Below are positions 10,374 through 20,690 of a DNA stretch of 64,000 nucleotides, piece by piece. Both the position numbers and the translations under genes were made by a program. The stretch is taken from the NCBI RefSeq assembly GCF_017308015.1, contig NZ_JAFKFW010000014.1, positions 1 through 64,000 of the forward strand. The letters run 5' to 3'. Source of the stretch: Allobosea sp. (GTDB lineage: Bacteria > Pseudomonadota > Alphaproteobacteria > Rhizobiales > Beijerinckiaceae). The notes below the pieces were generated by a model. That model had not been told where the DNA came from, did no database searches, and saw nothing but the letters and a program-made list of their open reading frames with translations. Within the stretch, counting starts at the first letter, position 1. Each line of letters begins with the position of its first letter.

Positions 10374-10401
10374 GATCATTCCGGGCTCGCCCGGAATGAT
10401 C
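10374..10401. terminator. palindromic hairpin between opgH and the VOC gene
   Basis: Perfect 12-base arms (GATCATTCCGGG and CCCGGAATGATC) around a CTCG loop, just after the opgH stop and between convergent genes. There is no clear T-run on either strand. It matches the core of a larger palindromic element at 22940-23065 and may be a short REP-type copy that also stops transcription. Confidence 0.6.
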
Positions 10402-10422
10402 GGAAAAGCCTGCGGGCGACTT

Positions 10423-11304
10423 TCAGCCCTGCTCGAACGCCACCATGCAGCCGAACGCTTCCTCGGCCGGCACGAACAGCCGCTCGTCGCCGCGCTGGAA
10501 CGACACCCCGGCTTCGGTCAGCCGCTCGGCCACGGCTTCGAGATCAGGCACCGCGACGCAGAAGCCGAGGAAGCGGGCAGGCGTCGTATCCGGCTCGACA
10601 TGATAGGCGCCATGCGCCGCCTCGGGATCGAGCACGTCGATACGCCCGCGCGGCAGAGCGAGCACGTAGTCCTCATTGCCCTCCAGCACTTCGGCGCCGC
10701 CGCTGAAGGCCGACAGGAAGGCGCGATGGAGTGCAGGCTCTTCCGCCAGCATCACGACAGCAGAGAGCGCCGTCGCGCCGTTCGGGTGCTGCTGGAACTC
10801 CGGGTTCCAGAAATTCTGCGGCTCGAATTGCCGGCAGACGAAGAAGCCGCATTCCGGCGCGCGCGTGTCGGCGGCGAAAGCGATTTCGAACGCGACACGG
10901 ACATCGCTGCCATCCGGTCGCCGCGCCCGGCGCTCGAAGAAGAAGGGCTCGAAATCGCCGATGCCCTGTGCCTTGAAGGCGGCGGCGTCGGCCTTGGCGT
11001 CGGTGCTCTCCAGAACCAGCATGGAGAGCCCCTCGCCCTGCCCTGCCAGGGTCTCGCGCACGAAAGCGCCGAAGGAGAAGCGACGCTCGCCATGGGGCGG
11101 GATCGCGGCATCGTCGGCGATCGTCACCAGTTCCAGGAAGGAGCCGGGAAACTGGACGATCCGGTTCTCGGTGCCCCAGGGATGGCGATTGCGGGCGCCG
11201 ACGCGGAAGCCGAGCTTCTCGTAGAAATGCCAGGCGGCATCGAGATCGCGGACGCCGATGACGAGATGGTCGAGACCGCGGGGCGTTGAGGCGTTTGCAG
11301 GCAT
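10423..11304 (-). CDS. VOC (glyoxalase-like) superfamily protein
   Basis: A 293-residue protein with an N-terminal vicinal-oxygen-chelate fold: GLDHLVIGVRDLDAAWHFYE at residues 10-29, then NRHPWGTENRIVQFPGSFLELV. A second glyoxalase-like half follows (TPARFLGFCVAVPDLEAVAERL). It resembles the Glyoxalase_3-like family of unknown substrate. His13 and the Glu residues after FPGSFLE are candidate metal ligands. It is a single gene, convergent with opgH. Enzymatic reaction not predictable. Confidence 0.75.
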   Translation of the reverse strand: MPANASTPRGLDHLVIGVRDLDAAWHFYEKLGFRVGARNRHPWGTENRIVQFPGSFLELVTIADDAAIPPHGERRFSFGAFVRETLAGQGEGLSMLVLESTDAKADAAAFKAQGIGDFEPFFFERRARRPDGSDVRVAFEIAFAADTRAPECGFFVCRQFEPQNFWNPEFQQHPNGATALSAVVMLAEEPALHRAFLSAFSGGAEVLEGNEDYVLALPRGRIDVLDPEAAHGAYHVEPDTTPARFLGFCVAVPDLEAVAERLTEAGVSFQRGDERLFVPAEEAFGCMVAFEQG

Positions 11305-11374
11305 GGCAGGCTCCGTCGACAGGCGTATCGGAGCCCAAGGCTAGCACAGATCAGGGCGCGGTCATGTCGCCTGT

Positions 11375-12544
11375 TCAGGGCTCGATATAGTGCGGCAGGA
11401 AGCGCGAGGTGTTCTTGGTGATCGGCGAGGCATCCTCGCGGACACAGAGCCCGCAGGCCTGCGAGGCGACGAGCCAGGAACCGAGCACGGCGTATTTGCC
11501 CTCAGTTGATAACAGGTTGGTCGCGGCATCCTGCAGGACATGGCCCTCGGCGCCATAGGGGCCGTCGTCACTGTCGAGCACGCGGCCGCGCTCCATGAGC
11601 GTGACATTGGCGCCCTCGCGCGAATAGAGCGGCTTGCGCACATGCCGGGGCGAGAGGGTCGCGCAGCGCGGATCGCCTTCGAAGAAAGCCGGCAACAGAT
11701 TCGGGTGGCCGGGCTCCATCTCCCAGAGGCAGGCCAGCAGGCCCTTGTTGGAGAGGATCGCCTTCCAGGGCGGCTCGATGAACTGGCAGCCCGAGCCGGC
11801 GAGCGCCTTGCCGTAGCTCTCCCGGAACATCCACTCCCACGGGTAGAGCTTGAACAGGGTCTCGATCGGCTGGTTGGCGCCGTCGCAGAAACGCCCGTCG
11901 GTCAGCAGCCCGAGCTCCTCGATATAGGTGAAGCGCGCATCGAGCCCGGCCTGCACCGCGCAATCGGCAAGGTAGTCGACCGTCCCCTTGTCCTCCGGGC
12001 TGCCCTGCACGCAGCTCAGGTGCAGGCGATAGGGCGAAGGCTCGCGCAGGCCCTGGAAAGCCGCGATCAGGCGCTCGTGCAGCGAGTTGAACTGGTCGCA
12101 GCCTTTCGGGATCGCGCCCCGCGCCATCGCCTGTTCCAGCCAGTCCCACTGGACGACGCTCGATTCGAACAGGGCTGTGGGGGTATCGGCGTTGTATTCG
12201 AGCAGCTTGGCCGGGCCGCGCCCGTCATAGGCCAGGTCCAGCCGGCCGTAGAGGTTGCGCTCGCCGCGCTGCCAGCTGCTCCGGATAAAATCCCAGTGCT
12301 CGGCCGGGATAGCGAGCCGGGTCAGGATCTCCTCGCTGTCGAGCGCCTTCTCGATGAAGGCGAAGCAGAGCTGCTCGATCGCCTCGGTCGGCGCCTCGAT
12401 GTCGCGCTCGATCTCCTCCAGCGTGAAGGCGAAGGCGGCGCTTTCGTCCCAATAGATCTCGCCGTCGATGGTGTGGAAAGCGAAGCCCAGCCGCTCGACC
12501 TGTTCGACCCAGTCCGGGCGCAGCGGAAGCGTGACGCGACGCAT
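11375..12544 (-). CDS. glutathionylspermidine synthase-like ATP-grasp protein
   Basis: A 389-residue protein of the GSP synthase family (C-terminal ATP-grasp amide ligase of E. coli Gss; single-domain relatives YgiC and YjfC). Supporting stretches are YGRLDLAYDGRGPAKLLEYNADTPT, given here as pieces LDLAYDG and LLEYNADTPTALFE, then LSNKGLLACLWEMEPGHPNLLPAFFE and KPLYSREGANV. The amidase half of Gss is absent, so it would only ligate. The start is ATG at 12544, one base after the DUF1190 stop, implying coupling; the 55 extra N-terminal codons of the longer frame overlap DUF1190 and are not credible. It is the last gene of a three-gene operon. Substrate unknown. Confidence 0.88.
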   Translation of the reverse strand: MRRVTLPLRPDWVEQVERLGFAFHTIDGEIYWDESAAFAFTLEEIERDIEAPTEAIEQLCFAFIEKALDSEEILTRLAIPAEHWDFIRSSWQRGERNLYGRLDLAYDGRGPAKLLEYNADTPTALFESSVVQWDWLEQAMARGAIPKGCDQFNSLHERLIAAFQGLREPSPYRLHLSCVQGSPEDKGTVDYLADCAVQAGLDARFTYIEELGLLTDGRFCDGANQPIETLFKLYPWEWMFRESYGKALAGSGCQFIEPPWKAILSNKGLLACLWEMEPGHPNLLPAFFEGDPRCATLSPRHVRKPLYSREGANVTLMERGRVLDSDDGPYGAEGHVLQDAATNLLSTEGKYAVLGSWLVASQACGLCVREDASPITKNTSRFLPHYIEP

Positions 12545-12545
12545 C

Positions 12546-13160
12546 TCAGGACGAGGAATGCGAGGAGAAGGAGCGCGCGGTCGAGCCGAAGCCGCCACGT
12601 GACGAGACGCTCGTGGTCGAGACGCTGCCGCCGCGAGAGCCTCCAGCAAAGGCTGCCGTGATGCTGCGGCCGGATGTCGTCGAATAGGCGCGCGAACGAT
12701 TGCTGCCATAGGAGCTGCTGCTGCCGGACGAGCCGGATGACGAGGAGCGCGCCTGCTGGCATTCCGGCAGCGTCGAGCCCGGCGGGCAGGCGCTGGCGGT
12801 CGGCGGCATCAGGGGCTGCGCCTGCTGCCCGCCGGAGAGACCGCGCGCCAGCATGAAGCCGGCCAGCGCAGGGATGAAGTATTGCGCGCCGCCGATCGTG
12901 GCGGAGCTGCAGCCATTGGCGCCGTACTGGGTCTCGCAGGCGGTCTGGCTCTGGAATTTCGGCGCGTCCTTGAGCCGTGCGGCGGTCGCCTCCGAAAAGG
13001 CCGTCTCGCATTGCTGAGCCGTGAGCTGTCCGGCCGCCCGGCAATCGCCCAGGCTGTCATAGACGAGGTTCTCCTGCGGGTCCTCTGACGTCATCGACCA
13101 GACGGTGGCGACCAGGAGGACGCCGGCGGCCGCGAGCCCGATCTGGGACGAGCGCTTCAT
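12546..13160 (-). CDS. DUF1190 family protein (YgiB/YjfM-like)
   Basis: A 204-residue exported or membrane-anchored protein with a single hydrophobic segment at residues 7-22. The DUF1190 core has paired cysteines (DCRAAG, QQCETAF, ACETQYGANGC). It is followed by a long serine/glycine-rich tail (about residues 135-204), low in complexity and probably unstructured. A GAGG precedes ATG at 13160, seven bases after the DUF350 stop. In E. coli the homologues ygiB and yjfM also lie next to GSP-synthase-like genes, which supports the operon assignment. Function unknown. Confidence 0.85.
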   Translation of the reverse strand: MKRSSQIGLAAAGVLLVATVWSMTSEDPQENLVYDSLGDCRAAGQLTAQQCETAFSEATAARLKDAPKFQSQTACETQYGANGCSSATIGGAQYFIPALAGFMLARGLSGGQQAQPLMPPTASACPPGSTLPECQQARSSSSGSSGSSSSYGSNRSRAYSTTSGRSITAAFAGGSRGGSVSTTSVSSRGGFGSTARSFSSHSSS

Positions 13161-13167
13161 CGCCGCC

Positions 13168-13569
13168 TCATTCCGTCATGCTGGCGGCGGCCAGCGTTCC
13201 CGACACGACGGCGATGACCGCGAGCATCACGGCCGAAGGCAGGCGGTCCTCCTCGATCTTGCGCGACAGCTCCGGGATAAGCAGCCGCGCCAGGCCATAG
13301 GCGATGAACTGAATGATCATCGCCACGACCGCCCAGAGCACGCAATCGGGAATACTGCTGGCCTGCGAGATCGCCTGTTCCAGCGGCAGGGAGAAACCGA
13401 CGATATTGCCGCCCATGGCGACGGCCGCCGAGATGTTGCCGCCTCGGATCAGGGCGATCTCGTCATGCGCGGTCATGCGCAGGTAGATCGCCGAAAAAGC
13501 GGCGATCAGGGCCGCACCGACCACGAAATAGAGAAGGAATGCGGGCAGGCCCGCCATCGAGATCGTCAT
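13168..13569 (-). CDS. DUF350 family membrane protein (YjfL-like)
   Basis: A 133-residue integral membrane protein with four hydrophobic segments (about residues 8-30, 48-66, 75-98, 112-130) and the DUF350 pattern IRGGNISAAVAMGGNIVGFSLPLEQAI. It is the first gene of the DUF350-DUF1190-GSP synthase-like operon. The same trio occurs in E. coli as yjfL-yjfM-yjfC. Biochemical role unknown; envelope-stress links are inference from the E. coli context. Confidence 0.87.
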   Translation of the reverse strand: MTISMAGLPAFLLYFVVGAALIAAFSAIYLRMTAHDEIALIRGGNISAAVAMGGNIVGFSLPLEQAISQASSIPDCVLWAVVAMIIQFIAYGLARLLIPELSRKIEEDRLPSAVMLAVIAVVSGTLAAASMTE

Positions 13570-13800
13570 GCGCCCTGCCCCGTGCCGCTGCGCGGGCTCT
13601 CCGTCCGCGATGCCCTATAGTCAGGTTAGCAAGGAAACAGTGCAAGCCGTCATCTAAAGGAAGGATGCGGGGTACACCTGATCATGGCGGCTTTCGAACC
13701 ACCGGTTTGCCGTTCCGGTTCTTCGCTGGCGCGAAACACCGGATCGACAGGGATGGTTCCGAGCGGGGCGGGCTCGCAGATCGTCCGGCAGCCGCTTGCG

Positions 13801-15435
<1,635 letters not shown>

Positions 15436-15510
15436 TCACCTCTATCGCCACGGGTTCGATTCGCTAAGCGCGTTCTGAGCAGTCCCGCCTTGCCCTGCGC
15501 GCTTGTCCAC

Positions 15511-15540
15511 AAAAGAGAAGGCCGGTCGCCCGGCCTCTCC
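15511..15540 (-). terminator. second (distal) hairpin terminator after secG
   Basis: On the minus strand GAGAGGCCGG-gcga-CCGGCCTTCTCTTTT forms a strong GC stem followed by a T-rich run. It is nearly identical to the terminator 35 bp upstream, giving tandem terminators between secG and pyrG. Confidence 0.75.
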
Positions 15541-15546
15541 ACACTC

Positions 15547-15577
15547 AAAAGAGAAGGGCCGGTTTCCCGGCCCCTGC
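15547..15577 (-). terminator. first hairpin terminator after secG
   Basis: On the minus strand GGGCCGG-gaaa-CCGGCCC is followed by TTCTCTTTT, starting seven bases after the secG stop. A typical rho-independent terminator. Confidence 0.8.
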
Positions 15578-15583
15578 CCTATG

Positions 15584-15997
15584 TCACTGCTGCGGCGCCG
15601 CTGGCGGCGTCGGCGGCTGCGCGCCGCCCTGATTCTGGTTCTGCATCTGGCGGAGCTGGTCGAGCACGCCGCCGGCATTCGGGGCGCTCGGAGCGGCCGG
15701 GGCGCCCGGCGTGGCCGGGGCGGAAGTCGCAGGCGCGCCGTCGATGATCGAACGCTGGACGCGGCCGGTATTGGCCATCACGGCGAGCACGATCGAGGTC
15801 AGGAAGAACAGGCCGGCGAGAATCGCCGTCGCCCGCGTCAGGGCGTTGGCCTGGCCACGGCCGGTCATGAAGCCGCCGACGCCACCTCCGCCGCCGGAGC
15901 CCATGCCGAGGCCGCCGCCTTCGGAGCGCTGCAACAGCACGACGCCGACGAGCGCGACGACGATGATCAGGTGAATGACGATGAGAACGTTCTGCAT
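15584..15997 (-). CDS. secG: preprotein translocase subunit SecG
   Basis: SecG is the small accessory subunit of the SecYEG channel. The 137-residue protein starts MQNVLIVIHLIIVVALVGVVLLQ (pieces: VLIVIHLIIVVALVGVVLLQ is the first membrane helix), followed by the family motif QRSEGGGLGMGSGGG, NALTRATAILA and a second membrane helix. The alanine/proline/glutamine-rich tail is common in alphaproteobacterial SecG. The start at 15997 is chosen from this match; 37 upstream codons in frame are not conserved-looking. It follows tpiA in the same direction with a 144-bp gap, an arrangement common in proteobacteria. Confidence 0.93.
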   Translation of the reverse strand: MQNVLIVIHLIIVVALVGVVLLQRSEGGGLGMGSGGGGGVGGFMTGRGQANALTRATAILAGLFFLTSIVLAVMANTGRVQRSIIDGAPATSAPATPGAPAAPSAPNAGGVLDQLRQMQNQNQGGAQPPTPPAAPQQ

Positions 15998-16141
15998 GGT
16001 CTCACGAAATGGGCATGGCGCGGGCCGCCGCCAAGGGCCACCCGCTCCTCCTCGAAGGTCGAGGCGAATTCGGCGGGGCACATAACATGCGTCGGCCGGC
16101 AGCGCCACCCCCGCGTGCCGGCCTATTCACCTGAAGCGCGT

Positions 16142-16906
16142 TCAGCCGGCGCAGGCGCGGGCAATCGCCAGGAAATCCTCGGCCTTGAGGCTGGCACCGC
16201 CGACGAGCGCGCCGTCGACATTGGCGACGTTCATCAATTCGGCCGCGTTCGAAGGCTTGACCGAGCCGCCATAAAGCAAGCGGACACCGGCAGCAGCCTG
16301 CTTGCCGACAAGCCGGCCGAGTTCGGCGCGGATCGCCTCATGCATCTCGGCGACATCCGCGGCGGTCGGTGTCAGGCCCGTGCCGATCGCCCAGACCGGC
16401 TCGTAGGCGACGACGAGGGTCGCGGCGCCCGCGCCTTCGGGCACCGAGCCACGCAACTGCTTCCTGACGACGGCGAGCGCCTTGCCGGCCTCGCGCTCGT
16501 CCTTCGTCTCGCCGACGCAGACGATCGGCACGAGCAGCGCCTTCTGCGCGGCCTCGGCTTTGGCCTTCACCGTGGCACTGGTCTCGCCATGCAGCGTGCG
16601 ACGCTCGGAATGGCCGGCGATGCAGAAGTTCGCGCCGGCATCAGCCAGCATCGCGGCCGAGACCTCGCCGGTGAAGGCGCCGGAGGCTTGCGTGCTGCAA
16701 TCCTGTCCGCCGGTTGCGATGCGCGAGCCGATCAGGGCGGCCGTGGCTGTGAACAGCAGGCTGGAGGGCGGGCAGATGGCAAGGTCGACATTGGGCTTCA
16801 GAGTGGCGTCGTAGCCCTTCGCCACCTCCGCCGCGATGGCCAGGTCGGCCTTCAGCCCGTTCATCTTCCAGTTGCCTGCCACCAGCGGCTTGATGCTGCG
16901 CGTCAC
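16142..16906 (-). CDS. tpiA: triosephosphate isomerase TpiA
   Basis: TpiA interconverts dihydroxyacetone phosphate and glyceraldehyde-3-phosphate. The 254-residue TIM barrel has the substrate Lys in AGNWKMNG (residues 10-17), the catalytic His in CIAGHSERR and the catalytic Glu in [11 protein letters not shown], with the phosphate loop [12 protein letters not shown]. The start codon is GTG at 16906, behind a strong GGAGG seven bases upstream. It is divergent from the ppiD-like gene. Confidence 0.98.
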   Translation of the reverse strand: MTRSIKPLVAGNWKMNGLKADLAIAAEVAKGYDATLKPNVDLAICPPSSLLFTATAALIGSRIATGGQDCSTQASGAFTGEVSAAMLADAGANFCIAGHSERRTLHGETSATVKAKAEAAQKALLVPIVCVGETKDEREAGKALAVVRKQLRGSVPEGAGAATLVVAYEPVWAIGTGLTPTAADVAEMHEAIRAELGRLVGKQAAAGVRLLYGGSVKPSNAAELMNVANVDGALVGGASLKAEDFLAIARACAG

Positions 16907-17005
16907 GTCGATCCTCCGAAATCAGTCTTTTGGCTCTAGCAATGCCCGGCCGGCACCGCAATCGCGTGGTCGTGAAGCGGAACGTCCTCTTTGTCCCCAC
17001 AGTCG

Positions 17006-17050
17006 TCATCCTGAGGAGCCGCTCCGGGAAAAATGGCTCTTCAGGATGAG
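17006..17050. repeat. palindromic intergenic repeat, CATCCTGAGGAG family
   Basis: The arms GTCATCCTGA and TCAGGATGAG enclose about 25 bases. The left arm shares CATCCTGAGGAGCCG with the element at 40315-40355, so these are copies of one dispersed palindromic family. It lies in the tpiA/ppiD divergent spacer. Confidence 0.65.
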
Positions 17051-17186
17051 GGCTCGAAAAGTGAAACGTGGCCTGCGGTGGCGGGACGATTGCGGCTTTC
17101 GCCATCGGTTCCTATAAGCAGCGCCGAGAAATACGCGCGCGGGCCCGATCCCGTGCCACGAACAGGTTCAGGGAAAGACAGCTTCC

Positions 17187-19100
17187 ATGATGATGCAAGG
17201 CATCCGCAAGGCGGGTCAGGGTTTCTTCGGGAAGCTCGTGATCTTCATCATGTTCGGCTTCCTCATCATCTCCTTCGCGATCTGGGGCGTGGGCGACATC
17301 TTCCGCGGCTACGGCCGCAACGAGGTGGCCAAGGTCGGCAAGAGCGAGATCGGCCTCGAGCAGATGCGCACCGCCTATCAGAACGAGATACAGAACCTGA
17401 TCCGCCAGCAGCGCCGGCAGATCTCGCCGGAGATGGCGCGCGCGCTCGGCCTCGACCGGCAGGTGCTGTCGCGCCTGCTCACCGAGGCGACGCTCGACCA
17501 GACGGCACAGGGCATGCGGCTCGCTGTCTCCGACGAGACCATCCGCAACCTGATCTTCGACGACCAGGTCTTCCGTGACGCCTCCGGCCAGTTCTCGGCG
17601 GCCCGCTTCAACGAGCTCCTGCGCACGAACGGCTATAGCGAGCAGAGCTATGTCGCGCTCCAGCGCTCGACCATCCTGCGCCAGCAGCTTTCGGAGATGG
17701 TCGTCGGCGCGTTGGCTGCCCCGGTCGCGCTGCAGGAAATCGGCAATCGCCTGCGCAACGAGAAGCGGGCCATCACCTTCGCCCGGATGCCGGCGAGCGC
17801 CGCCGGCGAGATCGCAGCCCCGACGGAAGACCAGATCAAGAGCTTCTTCAACGATCGCAAGGCCGCCTTCCGCGCCCCGGAATACCGCACGGCCGCCGTT
17901 CTCTCGATCACGGCTGAAACGCTCGCCGACCCCTCGAAGGTCGCCGACGAGGCGGCCAAGGCCCGCTACGAGGCGACCAAGGCCCAGCGTTTCACCGCGG
18001 CCGAGATGCGCACCGTCCAGCAGATCCCCTTCCCGAACGTCGAGGAGGCCCAGGCCGCCAAGGCCAAGATCGAGGGTGGCGAAACCTTCGACGAGATCGC
18101 GACAGAGCGGAACGTCGCCTTCAACAACCTGACGCTGGGCACGTTCACCCGCGAGCAGATGATCGACCCTGCCGTACGCGATGCCGCCTTCGCGCTGGAG
18201 GAAGGCGCTGTCAGCGCTCCGGTCACGGGTGCCTTCGGCACGGTGCTGCTACGCGTGACCAAGGTCGAGGGCGCGCATGTCCGTCCGTTCGAAGAGGTTG
18301 CGGCCGAGGTGAAGCAGGAACTGGCGACGGCTCGCGCCGCTTCCCAGGTCACCGAACTGCATGACAAGATCGAAGACCAGCGCGCGGCCGCCAAGCCGCT
18401 CGCCGAGATCGCCAAGGAACTCAATCTCACGCTGCGCACGGCCGGCCCCATGGATGCCAGCCTCGGCAAGCCAGGCGGCGCGCGCGAGGAGGCGCTGCCG
18501 GGCGGCGATTCGACGCTGCAGGCGATCTTCCGTTCCGATATCGGCGTCGACAACGAGGCGATCCGCCTGCCCCGCAACACCGGCTATGTCTGGTTCGACG
18601 TCACCAAGATCGACCCGGCGCGCGAACGCAGCTTCGACGAGGTCAAGGCCGAGGTCGAGAAGCAGTGGCGTGCCGACGAGGCCGCGACGAAGCTCTCTGC
18701 CAAGGCGCGCGAACTGGTCGAGCGTCTCGACAAGGGCGAGAGCTTCGACGCGGTCGCGGCCTCGGCCGGGCTGACCATCGAGACCGCCGCCGATCTCGGC
18801 CGGCAGGACCAGCGCCCGGAGCTGCCGTCCACGGTCGTCGCGCAGGTCTTCGGCACCGCCGCCGGCAAGAGCAACTCGGCTGCCGGCTCCGATGGCGGGC
18901 GCATCCTCTTCAAGATCGATTCGGCGACGGTCGCGCCTTACGTCCGCACGACGCAGGAGGCCGGCAATTTCGAGCGGTTGCTGTCGTCCAGCGTCAGCGA
19001 GGACATCATGCTGCAATATGTCGCCAAGCGGCAGGCCGAGCTCGGCGTCAGCATCAACGAGGCAGCCTTCCGCAACGCGACGGGCGGGGCGCAGAATTGA
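17187..19100 (+). CDS. PpiD-like periplasmic peptidyl-prolyl isomerase / chaperone
   Basis: A 637-residue inner-membrane-anchored foldase of the SurA/PpiD type. A single N-terminal membrane helix (about residues 16-38, FFGKLVIFIMFGFLIISFAI) anchors it. A SurA_N-like region follows (GLEQMRTAYQNEIQNLIRQQ), then a rotamase/parvulin-like domain at about residues 250-390 (GETFDEIA, FALEEGAVSAPVTGAFGTVLLRV). Parvulin domains of this group are often catalytically weak, so chaperoning is the safer role. Three consecutive ATGs occur at 17187, 17190 and 17193. Only two bases separate it from trpE, so they are an operon. Confidence 0.88.
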   Translation: MMMQGIRKAGQGFFGKLVIFIMFGFLIISFAIWGVGDIFRGYGRNEVAKVGKSEIGLEQMRTAYQNEIQNLIRQQRRQISPEMARALGLDRQVLSRLLTEATLDQTAQGMRLAVSDETIRNLIFDDQVFRDASGQFSAARFNELLRTNGYSEQSYVALQRSTILRQQLSEMVVGALAAPVALQEIGNRLRNEKRAITFARMPASAAGEIAAPTEDQIKSFFNDRKAAFRAPEYRTAAVLSITAETLADPSKVADEAAKARYEATKAQRFTAAEMRTVQQIPFPNVEEAQAAKAKIEGGETFDEIATERNVAFNNLTLGTFTREQMIDPAVRDAAFALEEGAVSAPVTGAFGTVLLRVTKVEGAHVRPFEEVAAEVKQELATARAASQVTELHDKIEDQRAAAKPLAEIAKELNLTLRTAGPMDASLGKPGGAREEALPGGDSTLQAIFRSDIGVDNEAIRLPRNTGYVWFDVTKIDPARERSFDEVKAEVEKQWRADEAATKLSAKARELVERLDKGESFDAVAASAGLTIETAADLGRQDQRPELPSTVVAQVFGTAAGKSNSAAGSDGGRILFKIDSATVAPYVRTTQEAGNFERLLSSSVSEDIMLQYVAKRQAELGVSINEAAFRNATGGAQN

Positions 19101-19102
19101 CG

Positions 19103-20617
19103 ATGCATCCGCTCGACGAGTTCGAACGCTTCGCGCAGACTTATGAGACCGGCGCGCCGCAATTGCTGCGGCAGGTGCTGGTCGGCGATTGCGAGACGCC
19201 GGTCGCCGCCTTCCTGAAGCTGCGCCATGCCACGACCGGCCCGGCCTTCCTGCTCGAATCGGTCGAGGGCGGCGCCGTGCGCGGCCGCTACTCGATGATC
19301 GGGCTGGAGCCAGACCTGATCTGGCGCTGCCATCACGGGCAGGCCTCGCTCTGCCGGACAGCGCTGGGCGAGAGCTTCCTCGACGATCCGCGCCCGGCCT
19401 TCGAGAGCCTGCGGGCCCTGCTCGAAGAAAGCGCCATTCCGGAGGCCGAAGGGCTGCCGCCGATGGCGTCCGGCGTCTTCGGCTATCTCGGCTACGACAT
19501 GGTGCGCCTGATGGAGCGCCTGGCCGTGCCGAAGGAGACCGGCACCGGGGTGCCCGACGCCATCCTGACGCGGCCGACGCTGATGGTGGTATTCGACGCC
19601 GTGCGCGACGAGATCCATGTCGTGACGCCGGTCCGGCATATGCCGGGCGTCGGCGCGCGCCATGCCTATGAGCGGGCGCAGGACCGGCTCGAGGCCGTCG
19701 TGCGGGCGCTGGAAGGCGCGTTGCCCGCCGAGGCCGCGATCGACATCGCCAATCTCCCGGCCCCGGTGACGGTCTCGAACACGAGCGAGGCCGAGTATCT
19801 CGAAATGGTCGACAAGGCGAAGGAATACATCCGCGCCGGCGACATCTTCCAGGTCGTGCTGTCGCAGCGCTTCGAGGCGCCCTTCGCCCTGCCCCCCTTC
19901 GCGCTCTATCGGGCGCTGCGGCGGGTCAATCCGGCGCCCTTCCTCTGCTATCTCGATTTCGGCGATTTCCAGATCGTCTGCTCGAGCCCGGAGATCCTGG
20001 TCCGCCTGCGCGACGATACGGTCACGATCCGGCCGATCGCCGGGACGCGGCGGCGCGGTGCCACCCAGGCCGAGGACGATGCCCTGGCCGAGGAACTGCT
20101 GGCCGATCCGAAGGAGCGCGCCGAGCACCTGATGCTGCTCGATCTCGGACGCAACGATGTCGGCCGCGTCGCCGAGATCGGCTCGGTCAAGGTCACCGAT
20201 TCGTTCTTCATCGAGCGCTACAGCCAGGTGATGCACATCGTCTCGAACGTCGAAGGCAGGATCGACCCGAAGCACGATTCGCTTGGCGCCCTCATCGCCG
20301 GCTTTCCCGCCGGGACGGTGTCGGGCGCGCCGAAGGTCCGGGCGATGGAGATCATCGACGAATTGGAGCGCGATGCGCGCGGCGCCTATGCCGGCTGCAT
20401 CGGCTATTTCGGCGCCAATGGCGAGATGGATACCTGCATCGTGCTGCGCACGGCCGTGGTCAAGGACGGGCGCATGCATGTCCAGGCCGGCGCCGGCATC
20501 GTCTACGATTCGAACCCGGCCTCCGAGCAGGAGGAATGCATCAACAAGGCCAAGGCCCTGTTCCGCGCCGCCGAGGAGGCGATCCGCTTCGCCGCCCGCA
20601 GCGGACATGGCCAGTAG
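19103..20617 (+). CDS. trpE: anthranilate synthase component I TrpE
   Basis: TrpE forms anthranilate from chorismate with ammonia supplied by TrpG. The 504-residue protein has the regulatory N-terminal domain (FLLESVEGGAVRGRYSMIG with the LLESVE tryptophan-binding motif) and the chorismate-binding domain (FQVVLSQRFE, CSSPEILVRL, IAGTRRRG, LLDLGRNDVGRVA, FPAGTVSGAPKVRAMEIID). There is no fused glutaminase domain, unlike TrpE(G) of some rhizobia. The start ATG at 19103 is two bases after the upstream stop. A terminator follows, so trpG must be elsewhere. No leader-peptide attenuator can precede it here. Confidence 0.97.
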   Translation: MHPLDEFERFAQTYETGAPQLLRQVLVGDCETPVAAFLKLRHATTGPAFLLESVEGGAVRGRYSMIGLEPDLIWRCHHGQASLCRTALGESFLDDPRPAFESLRALLEESAIPEAEGLPPMASGVFGYLGYDMVRLMERLAVPKETGTGVPDAILTRPTLMVVFDAVRDEIHVVTPVRHMPGVGARHAYERAQDRLEAVVRALEGALPAEAAIDIANLPAPVTVSNTSEAEYLEMVDKAKEYIRAGDIFQVVLSQRFEAPFALPPFALYRALRRVNPAPFLCYLDFGDFQIVCSSPEILVRLRDDTVTIRPIAGTRRRGATQAEDDALAEELLADPKERAEHLMLLDLGRNDVGRVAEIGSVKVTDSFFIERYSQVMHIVSNVEGRIDPKHDSLGALIAGFPAGTVSGAPKVRAMEIIDELERDARGAYAGCIGYFGANGEMDTCIVLRTAVVKDGRMHVQAGAGIVYDSNPASEQEECINKAKALFRAAEEAIRFAARSGHGQ

Positions 20618-20644
20618 CGGGTACAGGCAGAATGCCCGAACGCA

Positions 20645-20679
20645 AAACGCCCCGCCGGTCCGGCGGGGCGTTTCTGTTT
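20645..20679. terminator. bidirectional terminator between trpE and UPF0114 gene
   Basis: Arms AAACGCCCCGCCGG and CCGGCGGGGCGTTT form a long GC stem. TTTCTGTTT follows on the plus strand and TTTT on the minus strand. It serves convergent trpE and the UPF0114 gene. Confidence 0.88.
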
Positions 20680-20690
20680 CGGCGGCCGGA

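Noticed and set aside
13735-13760. Minus-strand GGAAC-N17-TGTT upstream of the DUF350 operon as an EcfG promoter
   Set aside because: One mismatch in the -10 and a leader of about 160 bases; not distinguishable from chance.
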